The position numbers were made by a program, and so were the translations under genes. Positions 1-6,710 of a DNA stretch of 8,156 nucleotides are shown here, one piece after another. This stretch comes from Cryomorphaceae bacterium (GTDB lineage Bacteria > Bacteroidota > Bacteroidia > Flavobacteriales > Schleiferiaceae). The DNA is taken from NCBI GenBank assembly GCA_003444795.1, contig DLWR01000176.1:1-8156 (forward strand), given 5' to 3'. Every line of letters begins with the position of its first letter. The stretch's first letter is position 1. A model generated the notes under the pieces. The model was not told where the DNA came from. It made no database searches and saw only the letters and a list, made by a program, of their open reading frames with translations.

Positions 1-565
1 TTCTGCGATGACCGACCAGGGCAATGGTGTATGGTCTATCACCGTCACCTTCCCTTCTACTGCTATCGGTGGCACTACCTACTACAAGTTTGTAAACGGT
101 AACTGGGGCACCAATGACGGTACGGATCCTGCCTGCACTATTGTGACGGATGGCTGTGGCGCGGACGACGGTGGCGGTAACATCAACCGCGAAATCGTAG
201 TTCCTTCTGCCAACGGTACCGTATTGCGTTTTTGCTGGGATGCTTGCTACCAGTGTGACGGAAGCAGCTCTTCTATCAGCGTAGATGAGACCGCCGTTTC
301 TGGTATGTCGGTATACCCCAACCCTGCCAACGGTCCTGTCGCTATCGCTTTCACGGCGAAGGCTTCTGCGAACGCTACCATCAACGTATTCAACGTTTTG
401 GGTCAGCGCGTAAACAGCTTTGACGCTGCCGTATTTGCAGGCAAGAACGAAATCCGTTGGAACTTGGATGCCGCTAACGGCAGCTTGGTGGAGAACGGTA
501 CCTATCTCGTGGAGGTCATGGTGGATGGCGAGAAGTCTATCCAGCGTGTAGCGGTTAGCCGCTAA
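1..565 (+). CDS. 3' end of a T9SS-secreted protein with a glycan-binding-like domain
   Basis: The gene is cut at the 5' edge. The first full codon is at 2, and the ATG at 8 is probably internal. Numbering from that Met, residues 1-88 form a beta-rich domain (GVWSITVTFP, YYKFVNGNWG) with five cysteines (43, 50, 76, 80, 83), two of them in CWDACYQC. The pattern recalls the E-set or starch-binding-like domains of secreted Bacteroidota proteins, but that match is weak. A Ser-rich linker (86-89) leads to a typical T9SS type A sorting tail at about 101-185: YPNP (103-106), NVLGQRV, and NGTYLVEV before a basic end (QRVAVSR). Such tails direct export across the outer membrane and are usually cleaved for surface attachment or release. 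Codon use is strongly biased (AAC over AAT, every Lys AAG, frequent TCT and GGT), suggesting high expression. The tail is certain. The substrate is not; the amylase next door makes a starch-like glycan plausible. Confidence 0.88.
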   Translation, partial: SAMTDQGNGVWSITVTFPSTAIGGTTYYKFVNGNWGTNDGTDPACTIVTDGCGADDGGGNINREIVVPSANGTVLRFCWDACYQCDGSSSSISVDETAVSGMSVYPNPANGPVAIAFTAKASANATINVFNVLGQRVNSFDAAVFAGKNEIRWNLDAANGSLVENGTYLVEVMVDGEKSIQRVAVSR

Positions 566-586
566 TCCTTTTTCGCAAGGAAATAG

Positions 587-612
587 AGAAGGCCGGCCAT
601 CGCCGGCCTTCT
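587..612 (+). terminator. Strong intergenic hairpin, terminator or mRNA-processing stem
   Basis: An 11-bp perfect stem, with GAAGGCCGGC at 588-597 matching GCCGGCCTTC at 602-611 plus an A-T pair at 587/612, closes a four-base CATC loop. It starts 21 bases after the stop of the T9SS gene. The tail (TTACATTTA) is only moderately T-rich, so termination may be incomplete. The stem ends 13 bases before the amylase start codon. It could therefore also act as a 3' stabiliser or limit read-through into that gene. Confidence 0.75.
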
Positions 613-625
613 TACATTTACAGCT

Positions 626-2548
626 ATGATGAAAAAAGGAAATTGGGCTTTATTAGGGCTCTTAATCGCTTTCATGGTCATGCCTGGAAAGGCCTATGGC
701 ACAAAAGAATTAAAAGTGGTCGTGGATCCGCCCAATTGGTGGGTTGGGATGCCGGGGAACACAGTGGAATTGTTGGTGGAGCACCGGTTTGGGAACATTC
801 AAAAAGTGACCTTGGCAGATGCACAGGGCGTACGAATCTTCAAAGATGAACCCGCTCAAAACCCCCAGTACCACTATGTAACGCTGGTCATTGAGCCGCA
901 GGCGCCGGCGCAAACCCTTCAACTCAATGTCTATGACACCAAGTCCAAAAAACCGACGGTCGTCCCCTATGTATTGGAAGCGCGCGATGCGAGCAGGAGG
1001 GCGCACATGGGCTTGGATTCTCGCGACCTCATCTACTTAGTCACCCCCGACCGATTTGCCAACGGCAACCCGGCCAACGACCAAGTACGGGGACTGAAGG
1101 AACAGACCCTTGATCGCAACCAGGGCTATGAGCGCCATGGAGGCGACCTCGAGGGCTTGACAGCCCACGTGGACTACATCGCTTCTTTGGGGGCCACGGC
1201 CGTTTGGACCATGCCTGCTTTGGTCAACGATATGCCGCGCGCCTCCTACCACGGCTATGCCATCACGGACCACTACCGCGTGGATCCGCGCTTTGGGGGC
1301 CTCAACGCCTATAAAGACTACGCAGATGCTTTGCATGCTCAAGACATGAAGCTGGTCATGGACATGGTGCCCAACCATATCGGAACAGGGCACCGTTTTT
1401 ACCAAAATCCCCCCGATTCCAATTGGATCAATGCGTGGCCTGGTCAGCCAAAAACGGACAAGAATGGCGAGGTAGGCGAGCCCCTCATCACCAACCACCG
1501 CTATGCGACCTTATACGACCCCTACGCGGCCCCCAGCGACAAAGCGCAGTTCACGGACGGGTGGTTTGTGTCTTCCATGGTGGACGTCAATCAGCGGGAT
1601 CGTCACTGTGCCCAGTACCTGGTCCAAAACGCCATCTGGTGGATTGAGTCCATTGGCGTAGACGCCTTCCGGGTGGATACGTGGATCTATCCCGATCAAG
1701 ACTTCCTGAATCTCTGGTCCACCGCAATCCATGCGGTTTATCCGGATTTCTTCATTTTTTCGGAGAGTTGGGTGCACAACGAGCATTCGCAGCAGTACTT
1801 CTTGGATCGTCACCCCACGTTAGATGGGGCCGCTGACTTTATGATGTACCAGGCCTGGAAGGAAGCCTTGGAAAAGCCCACCACCTGGAATGGCGGCCTC
1901 AATCATTTCTACATGAATTTAGCGGCAGACTATCTCTACCGCCAACCCGAGAACTTCATTGTCTTCCTCGACAACCACGACGAGGGCCGCTTTTTTGCGA
2001 AAGTGAAGGAGGACAAGGACCTCTACAAAATGGGCATGGCCATGCTCTACACCATGCGCGGCATACCCTGTCTCTATTACGGCACCGAAGTATTGATGCG
2101 TGCCGAAAACGATCACGGCGCCATTCGCCAAGACATGTTTGGCGGCTGGCCAGGCGATGCGAAGAATGCGTTCACTGGGGAGGGCTTGACCCCAGACGAA
2201 GTAGAGGCCTTGGCCTTCACCAGAGAGCTAGCCGACCTGCGCAAAGCCCACCCTGTGATTGGAACGGGTGACCTTCGCCAATGGGCTCCTTACAACGACG
2301 TCTACGCGTACTCCTGGAGCAACGACGAGGAAGTCCTATTAGTGATGGTGAACCGCAACGCCAACCCGCAGTACTTTGACCTGCAACGCTTGGGCGATTT
2401 GCTGAACACCTTTTCTGGGACACACGTCCTTTTAGAGACAAAGTCGATGGAGGGCGTTCCTGATATCCAAGGTGTCCAAGACATAGTCGAAAGAGGGAAC
2501 TACCGCATCGCATCTAATGGCCTCACCATCTTGGGGTATCGCAAGTAA
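626..2548 (+). CDS. Exported GH13 cyclomaltodextrinase/neopullulanase (SusA-like)
   Basis: This is a 640-residue alpha-amylase family enzyme predicted to hydrolyse alpha-1,4 links of maltodextrins, cyclodextrins or pullulan in the periplasm. Residues 1-25 are a signal peptide (MMKK, hydrophobic core, likely cleavage after AYG) with no lipobox cysteine. Residues 26-120 fit the cyclomaltodextrinase N-terminal beta domain (VVVDPPNWWVGMPG). The catalytic barrel runs from about 131 to 560. It has HGGDLEGL (171-178), region I DMVPNH (246-251), region II GVDAFRVDT with Arg349 and nucleophile Asp351, region III FSESW with acid/base Glu380, and region IV DNHDEGRF with His451 and Asp452. All catalytic residues are present. 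A C-terminal beta domain follows (about 560-640). The length is close to Bacteroides SusA. The start is ATG 626, with a second ATG at 629 giving nearly the same signal peptide. No Shine-Dalgarno is seen. Exact substrate preference cannot be read from sequence. Confidence 0.95.
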   Translation: MMKKGNWALLGLLIAFMVMPGKAYGTKELKVVVDPPNWWVGMPGNTVELLVEHRFGNIQKVTLADAQGVRIFKDEPAQNPQYHYVTLVIEPQAPAQTLQLNVYDTKSKKPTVVPYVLEARDASRRAHMGLDSRDLIYLVTPDRFANGNPANDQVRGLKEQTLDRNQGYERHGGDLEGLTAHVDYIASLGATAVWTMPALVNDMPRASYHGYAITDHYRVDPRFGGLNAYKDYADALHAQDMKLVMDMVPNHIGTGHRFYQNPPDSNWINAWPGQPKTDKNGEVGEPLITNHRYATLYDPYAAPSDKAQFTDGWFVSSMVDVNQRDRHCAQYLVQNAIWWIESIGVDAFRVDTWIYPDQDFLNLWSTAIHAVYPDFFIFSESWVHNEHSQQYFLDRHPTLDGAADFMMYQAWKEALEKPTTWNGGLNHFYMNLAADYLYRQPENFIVFLDNHDEGRFFAKVKEDKDLYKMGMAMLYTMRGIPCLYYGTEVLMRAENDHGAIRQDMFGGWPGDAKNAFTGEGLTPDEVEALAFTRELADLRKAHPVIGTGDLRQWAPYNDVYAYSWSNDEEVLLVMVNRNANPQYFDLQRLGDLLNTFSGTHVLLETKSMEGVPDIQGVQDIVERGNYRIASNGLTILGYRK

Positions 2549-2579
2549 GAGCCGAACCAATTAAGCCCTCGGCGGGTTG

Positions 2580-2587
2580 TATCTTTG
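2580..2587 (+). promoter_or_regulatory. Bacteroidota-type -7 box for the suf operon
   Basis: TATCTTTG matches the Bacteroidota sigma-ABfr -7 consensus TAnnTTTG. It lies in the 63-base gap after the amylase stop, 24 bases before the sufA ATG, which implies a short leader of roughly 15-20 bases. No convincing -33 TTG is visible at the usual distance, although a TTG sits directly against the box. The box separates suf transcription from the amylase. There is no clear terminator between the two genes, so some read-through is possible. Confidence 0.55.
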
Positions 2588-2611
2588 CCGCTCAATTTAG
2601 AATGAGTCCAA

Positions 2612-2941
2612 ATGATCAACGTCTCCTTAGAAGCTGCCCGCAAAGTGGCCTCCTTGATGCAAGAGGAGGGCAAAGACGTGGCATCCGCGTACATACGCGT
2701 AGGGGTCAAGTCTGGCGGTTGCTCTGGCTTGAGCTACGATATGGGATTTGTGAACGCCCCCGAAGAAGGTGACCAGCTTTTTGAGGATCAAGGCGTTAAA
2801 ATTCTCGTCGAAAAGAAAAGTTTGTTGTACCTCTTAGGCACCACTTTGGAATACAGCGGTGGACTGAACGGCAAAGGATTTTCGTTTAACAACCCTAATG
2901 CGTCGCGCACCTGCGGCTGCGGGGAAAGCTTTGCCCTGTGA
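2612..2941 (+). CDS. sufA: A-type Fe-S cluster carrier (SufA/IscA family)
   Basis: This is a 109-residue HesB/IscA-type protein that binds Fe-S clusters and passes them to apo-proteins in the cytosol. The three family cysteines are present: Cys37 in SGGCSGLSY, and Cys101 and Cys103 in TCGCGESF near the C-terminus. The length is normal for the family. The ATG at 2612 gives the expected N-terminus ([15 protein letters not shown]). An upstream ATG at 2602 is out of frame. The gene opens the suf operon, and its TGA stop shares four bases with the GTG start of sufB, so translation is probably coupled. The symbol rests on position in the suf cluster, because sequence alone does not separate SufA, IscA and ErpA. 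Confidence 0.93.
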   Translation: MINVSLEAARKVASLMQEEGKDVASAYIRVGVKSGGCSGLSYDMGFVNAPEEGDQLFEDQGVKILVEKKSLLYLLGTTLEYSGGLNGKGFSFNNPNASRTCGCGESFAL

Positions 2942-4377
2942 GCGAACAAGACCAAATTCTCAACGAGGTCACGACTTCGGAATACAAATACGGCTTTTAC
3001 ACGGACGTCGAGTCGGACAAGGTTCCTCCAGGTCTGAATGAGGACGTGATCCGCTTGATTTCGGCCAAGAAAAATGAGCCGGAATGGATGACGGAGTGGC
3101 GTTTGGACGCCTATAAAATTTGGCAGAGTATGGCGGAGCCGGAGTGGGCCAATGTCACGTATACCAAGCCAGATTTTCAGGCTATCAGCTATTATTCTGC
3201 ACCCAAAAAGAAGCAGGTCAACAGCCTGGACGAGGTAGACCCCGAACTTCTGAAGACGTTTGAAAAATTGGGGATCAGCCTTGATGAACAGAAGCGTTTG
3301 TCTGGTGTGGCCATGGACGTGGTCGTGGACAGCGTATCTGTAGCGACCACCTTCAAGAAGACATTGGCTGAGAAAGGCATCATCTTTTGCTCCATGAGCG
3401 AGGCCATCCAGAACCATCCGGAACTGGTGAAAAAATACTTGGGTACCGTAGTTCCCAAGACGGATAACTTTTACGCGGCTCTCAACAGCGCGGTCTTTAC
3501 GGATGGCTCCTTTTGCTACATCCCTAAAGGCGTTCGCTGTCCCATGGAGCTCAGCACCTACTTCCGGATCAATGAATCGGGTACCGGTCAGTTTGAGCGC
3601 ACCTTGGTGGTGGCTGATGCGAGCAGCTATGTGAGCTATTTGGAGGGCTGTACGGCCCCACAACGCGATGAGAATCAGCTGCACGCCGCCGTGGTGGAAC
3701 TCATTGCTATGGATGACGCGGAGATTAAGTATTCAACGGTCCAAAACTGGTTCCCCGGCGACGCCGAAGGCAAGGGAGGCGTCTTCAACTTTGTGACCAA
3801 GCGCGGCATCTGCGAACGCAACGCCAAAATCAGCTGGACCCAGGTAGAAACGGGTTCGGCCGTCACCTGGAAATACCCCAGCTGCATCCTCAAGGGGGAC
3901 AACAGCGTGGGCGAGTTCTATTCGGTCGCGGTTACCAATAACTACCAGCAGGCAGATACCGGCACCAAGATGATTCACTTGGGCAAGAACACCAAGTCCA
4001 CCATCGTCAGCAAGGGCATCAGCGCCGGCCATAGCCACAACAGCTACCGCGGATTGGTGCGCATGGGTCCCCGTGCCGTCAATGCGCGCAATTTCAGCCA
4101 ATGCGACTCGCTGCTCATGGGCGACCGCTGTGGCGCACACACCTTTCCCTACATTGAGGTGAAGCATCCTTCGGCCCGGATGGAGCACGAAGCGACCACC
4201 AGCAAGATAGGAGAGGACCAAATTTTTTACTGCCAGCAACGCGGTTTGGGCATGGAAGAAGCCATCGCCTTGATTGTTAACGGCTACTGCAAGGATGTAT
4301 TGAACCAGCTCCCCATGGAATTTGCCGTGGAGGCGCAAAAACTATTGGCCATCAGCCTAGAGGGCTCGGTCGGATAA
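2938..4377 (+). CDS. sufB: Fe-S cluster scaffold subunit SufB
   Basis: This is a 479-residue scaffold component of the SufBC2D complex, where nascent clusters are assembled. Diagnostic segments are [10 protein letters not shown] near the N-terminus, [40 protein letters not shown], and the C-terminal core [20 protein letters not shown] followed by [17 protein letters not shown]. Cys389 corresponds to E. coli Cys405, which accepts sulfur. Glu416-His417-Glu418 correspond to E. coli 432-434, with the same 27-residue spacing. The start codon is GTG at 2938, overlapping the sufA stop as GTGA. No in-frame ATG precedes the conserved N-terminal block, so GTG is needed to make a full-length protein. 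The length is normal for the family. sufC follows after 12 bases. Confidence 0.97.
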   Translation: MSEQDQILNEVTTSEYKYGFYTDVESDKVPPGLNEDVIRLISAKKNEPEWMTEWRLDAYKIWQSMAEPEWANVTYTKPDFQAISYYSAPKKKQVNSLDEVDPELLKTFEKLGISLDEQKRLSGVAMDVVVDSVSVATTFKKTLAEKGIIFCSMSEAIQNHPELVKKYLGTVVPKTDNFYAALNSAVFTDGSFCYIPKGVRCPMELSTYFRINESGTGQFERTLVVADASSYVSYLEGCTAPQRDENQLHAAVVELIAMDDAEIKYSTVQNWFPGDAEGKGGVFNFVTKRGICERNAKISWTQVETGSAVTWKYPSCILKGDNSVGEFYSVAVTNNYQQADTGTKMIHLGKNTKSTIVSKGISAGHSHNSYRGLVRMGPRAVNARNFSQCDSLLMGDRCGAHTFPYIEVKHPSARMEHEATTSKIGEDQIFYCQQRGLGMEEAIALIVNGYCKDVLNQLPMEFAVEAQKLLAISLEGSVG

Positions 4378-4389
4378 GGCATAGAACAC

Positions 4390-5139
4390 ATGATTGAAAT
4401 TGTCAATTTGCACGCTAGCGTAGACGGGCAGGCTATTTTGAAAGGCATCAACTTGACCATGGGCGCTGGAGAAGTACACGCCATGATGGGACCCAATGGT
4501 TCGGGCAAGTCCACCTTGTCCAACGTCATTGCCGGCCGTGAAGATTACGAAATCACCAAAGGCGACATCCTCTTCAACGGGGAGAGCATTTTGGAATTGG
4601 CGCCTGAAGAGCGCGCCCACTTGGGCCTCTTCTTGAGCTTTCAGTACCCGGTGGAGATACCAGGTGTAAGTGTGTCCAACTTCATCAAGACGGCCTTGAA
4701 CGAAATGCGCAAGGCGCGCGGCGAGGAGCCCTTGGATGCTTCGTCCATGCTGAAAAAGATGCGCGAAAAGATGGACCTCCTAGAGATGGACAAAGGCTTC
4801 TTGAGCCGATCGCTGAATGAAGGCTTTTCAGGCGGTGAAAAGAAGCGCAACGAAATCTTTCAAATGGCCATGCTGGAGCCCAAATTGGCCATTTTGGACG
4901 AGACCGATTCGGGCCTAGACATCGATGCTCTCCGTATCGTCGCCAACGGCGTGAATGCCCTGCGCTCGTCGGAGAACGCCTTCATGGTGATCACCCACTA
5001 CCAGCGTCTGCTGGACTACATCGTGCCCGACTATGTACACGTGCTCCTCAATGGCAAGATTGTAAAGTCGGGCGACAAGTCGCTTGCACTTGAGTTGGAA
5101 GAACGCGGGTACGACTGGATCAAAAAGGAGCAGGCATGA
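4390..5139 (+). CDS. sufC: Fe-S assembly ATPase SufC
   Basis: This is a 249-residue cytosolic ABC-type ATPase. It drives conformational change in the SufB-SufD heterodimer and is not a transporter, since no membrane partner is encoded nearby. Walker A is GPNGSGKST (34-42, Lys40). The ABC signature is FSGGEKKR (Ser147 to Arg153), in the SufC form with EKKR. Walker B is [12 protein letters not shown] with Asp170 and catalytic Glu171. The switch histidine is His203 in ITHYQRLL. The SufC-specific stretch [14 protein letters not shown] is present. The ATG at 4390 gives the standard N-terminus. The stop overlaps the start of sufD by four bases (ATGA), again suggesting coupled translation and balanced subunit supply. 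Confidence 0.98.
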   Translation: MIEIVNLHASVDGQAILKGINLTMGAGEVHAMMGPNGSGKSTLSNVIAGREDYEITKGDILFNGESILELAPEERAHLGLFLSFQYPVEIPGVSVSNFIKTALNEMRKARGEEPLDASSMLKKMREKMDLLEMDKGFLSRSLNEGFSGGEKKRNEIFQMAMLEPKLAILDETDSGLDIDALRIVANGVNALRSSENAFMVITHYQRLLDYIVPDYVHVLLNGKIVKSGDKSLALELEERGYDWIKKEQA

Positions 5140-6461
5140 AGGACCGCTTAGCCGCGTCGTACTGGCTGCACGAGAGTCATTTTGCCGCCGTTTCCAATGC
5201 CTTGGTGACCGACCGTCGCCGAAAGGCTATAGAGCGCTTTGAAGCAGAAGGCTTTCCGACCGTTCGCCATGAGGATTGGAAGTACACCAACCTTAAAAAG
5301 GTGCTCAAGGAAGACTATGCCTTGTACTCGCCCTTTGACGCGCAGGACGATGCCGAACCTCTAGAGTTCAAGGACATCAAGCGCTTCTTGGTCAATGACA
5401 TTGACTGCTACCGTGTGGTCTTTATCAATGGCCGCTACTCGTCGTGGTTGTCGGAGACTACGCACAGTGGTTTTGACGTGTGCACCCTCGGTAGCGCTTG
5501 GAAGAAATACGCCCACCATATTGAGCCGCACTTTGGCCAATTGACGGAGGACCTTGGTGCCTTGGTGCAGCTGAATACCGCTTTGGCTTGGGATGGTCTA
5601 TACGTCCGCGTTCCCAACGGCGTCACCTTGGACAAGCCCATTCAGGCGTTGTACTTCACCACGGGGGATCAACCCATTTTTAACCAAACGCGCAGCCTCA
5701 TCATCTTGGGCGAAAATGCGCAAGCGGAAATTATTGAGCGCCATCAATCCCTGACGACGGCCCAAAGTTGGACCAACGCTGTTGACGAGGTCTTCATGGG
5801 GGCTGGAGCACGTATGCACTGGGTAAAATTGCAGCACGATGAAGCAAGTGCTGCGTTGACACAGCACAGTGTGGTACACCAAAAGCAGGACAGCCATGCC
5901 ACGGTTCATACGATTAGCACGGATGGCAAGTTTCTGCGCAACAACTTGGACTTCAAGCTGGCCGAATCGGGAGCGGAAGCTCGGATGTTTGGCCTCTCGT
6001 TGGCTGACGGCAAGCAACTGATGGACCACCACACGCGGGTGGACCATTTGGCACCGCATTGCACCAGCCATGAAAACTACAAGGGTCTCTTTGACGGGGA
6101 ATCCAATGGGGTTTTCAACGGCCAAATTCACGTCCACGTTGACGCTCAAAAGACCTTAGCGTTCCAGCAGAACGACAACCTAGTGCTCAACGAAAAAGCC
6201 GCCATTGATACCAAACCTCAGCTGGAAATCTTTGCAGATGACGTAAAGTGTTCCCACGGCTGTACCGTGGGTCAGCTGAACGAAGACGCACTTTTCTACC
6301 TCCGTGCCCGCGGCATCAAGGAAAAAGAAGCACGCGCTTTGCTGATGGTGGCCTTTGCGCATGACGCCGTTGCCGACATCCAGCACCCCAGTCTCCAAGC
6401 CAAGCTCAACCGCCTTATCGGGAAGAAATTGGGGGTGAAGAACTTTGGGTTTGCACTCTAG
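5136..6461 (+). CDS. sufD: Fe-S cluster assembly subunit SufD
   Basis: This 441-residue SufB paralogue pairs with SufB in the SufBC2D scaffold and is linked to iron acquisition. The N-terminal helical region carries the SufD-type motif [17 protein letters not shown] (about 39-55). The C-terminal beta-helix contains [17 protein letters not shown], where Cys372 and His374 match E. coli Cys358 and His360 at the SufB-SufD interface. A further cysteine follows at 376. Downstream, FYLRARGI and the final helices are intact. The ATG at 5136 overlaps the sufC stop. The gene ends the operon: a terminator-like hairpin begins two bases after the TAG stop, and no sufS or sufE follows. Length is normal for the family. 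Confidence 0.96.
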   Translation: MKDRLAASYWLHESHFAAVSNALVTDRRRKAIERFEAEGFPTVRHEDWKYTNLKKVLKEDYALYSPFDAQDDAEPLEFKDIKRFLVNDIDCYRVVFINGRYSSWLSETTHSGFDVCTLGSAWKKYAHHIEPHFGQLTEDLGALVQLNTALAWDGLYVRVPNGVTLDKPIQALYFTTGDQPIFNQTRSLIILGENAQAEIIERHQSLTTAQSWTNAVDEVFMGAGARMHWVKLQHDEASAALTQHSVVHQKQDSHATVHTISTDGKFLRNNLDFKLAESGAEARMFGLSLADGKQLMDHHTRVDHLAPHCTSHENYKGLFDGESNGVFNGQIHVHVDAQKTLAFQQNDNLVLNEKAAIDTKPQLEIFADDVKCSHGCTVGQLNEDALFYLRARGIKEKEARALLMVAFAHDAVADIQHPSLQAKLNRLIGKKLGVKNFGFAL

Positions 6462-6462
6462 T

Positions 6463-6526
6463 AAAAGAGTTTAAGGGAATAAGGGTTTAAGGGTTTAAGT
6501 GTGCTTAAACGTTTAAGCTCTTTTTT
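6463..6526 (+). terminator. Terminator of the suf operon, two-level hairpin
   Basis: An outer 13-bp stem pairs 6463-6475 (AAAAGAG then TTTAAG) with 6512-6524, using two G-T wobbles. Its 3' arm runs into a six-base T-run (6521-6526). Inside it, GTTTAAG (6493-6499) and CTTAAAC (6504-6510) form a perfect 7-bp hairpin with a TGTG loop. The structure begins immediately after the sufD stop. The stems are AT-rich, so strength is moderate, but the position and the T-run fit an intrinsic terminator. Confidence 0.7.
6465..6504 (+). repeat. Octamer repeat array, + orientation (AAGRGTNN)
   Basis: Five consecutive 8-base units begin at 6465, 6473, 6481, 6489 and 6497, each starting AAG. The units at 6481 and 6489 are identical (AAGGGTTT). 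The one at 6465 is AAGAGTTT. Those at 6473 and 6497 diverge after the first four or three bases. Read another way, GTTTAAG occurs as direct copies at 6469, 6485, 6493 and 6511. The array overlaps the suf terminator and shares its consensus with the array at 6571-6634, which lies in the opposite orientation. Confidence 0.8.
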
Positions 6527-6570
6527 GCCGAAATGTGTGGTTGGACCTTCGCCGCGCGCCAGAATCGTTC

Positions 6571-6634
6571 ACTCTTTCACCCTTCTACTCTTTCACCCTT
6601 CTACTCTTTCACCCTTCTATTCTTTCTCCCCTTC
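6571..6634 (-). repeat. Tandem 16-bp repeat made of paired octamers, - orientation
   Basis: The + strand unit ACTCTTTCACCCTTCT occurs three times perfectly and without spacers, at 6571-6586, 6587-6602 and 6603-6618. A degenerate fourth copy lies at 6619-6634. On the - strand each unit is two octamers, AAGGGTGA and AAGAGTAG, the same AAGRGTNN pattern as the + array 70-100 bases upstream. It is noncoding. The perfect identity of the three copies suggests recent slippage or active homogenisation. Confidence 0.88.
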
Positions 6635-6671
6635 CCCTTTCGGGGCACTAAATAGTGGGCGCAAAGCGCCC
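6634..6671. other. Run of three adjacent short hairpins
   Basis: Three small inverted repeats lie almost end to end. The first is CCCC/GGGG (6634-6637 with 6642-6645, loop TTTC). The second is CACT/AGTG (6646-6649 with 6654-6657, loop AAAT). The third is GGGCGC/GCGCCC (6657-6662 with 6666-6671, loop AAA). The last and strongest ends nine bases before the promoter-like box of the next gene. No T-run follows, so it is not a standard terminator. The role is unknown. Confidence 0.55.
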
Positions 6672-6680
6672 TAGATTGGG

Positions 6681-6688
6681 TATCTTCG
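6681..6688 (+). promoter_or_regulatory. Likely -7 box for the DUF2723 gene
   Basis: TATCTTCG differs by one base from the Bacteroidota consensus TAnnTTTG. It ends 22 bases before the ATG at 6711, nearly the same spacing as the suf box, and has a TTG directly upstream (6676-6678). A normally spaced -33 TTG is not evident, because the space is taken up by the GC-rich hairpin. The terminator and repeat region upstream mean the gene needs its own promoter. Confidence 0.45.
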
Positions 6689-6710
6689 TTCTTCTTAAAA
6701 AGCGCACGCT

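Noticed and set aside
613..620. TACATTTA as a -7 promoter box for the amylase gene
   Set aside because: It lacks the final G, has no TTG at the right distance, and ends only five bases before the ATG, which would place the transcription start at or inside the coding region.
2602..2611. ATG at 2602 as an alternative sufA start or a leader peptide
   Set aside because: It is out of frame with sufA, and the reading frame has no recognisable features. The ATG at 2612 gives the normal family N-terminus.
2788..3684. Long antisense open frame (298 codons) opposite sufA/sufB
   Set aside because: It lies fully opposite conserved, intact suf genes. Its product matches no family I recognise, and it has no promoter-like box. 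It is a shadow of the codon bias on the other strand.
3733..4338. Antisense open frame of 201 codons opposite sufB
   Set aside because: Low-complexity Ala/Val/Gly/His-rich product typical of the reverse of a biased coding strand, lying opposite the most conserved part of sufB.
4390..5139. SufC read as part of an ABC transporter
   Set aside because: Its sequence and its place between sufB and sufD identify it as the soluble Suf ATPase, and no permease gene adjoins it.
5598..6149. Antisense open frame of 183 codons opposite sufD
   Set aside because: It is fully contained opposite a conserved gene and has no recognisable domain.
6571..6634. Possible CRISPR array
   Set aside because: The repeats are 16 bp and directly adjacent, with no unique spacers and no cas genes nearby.
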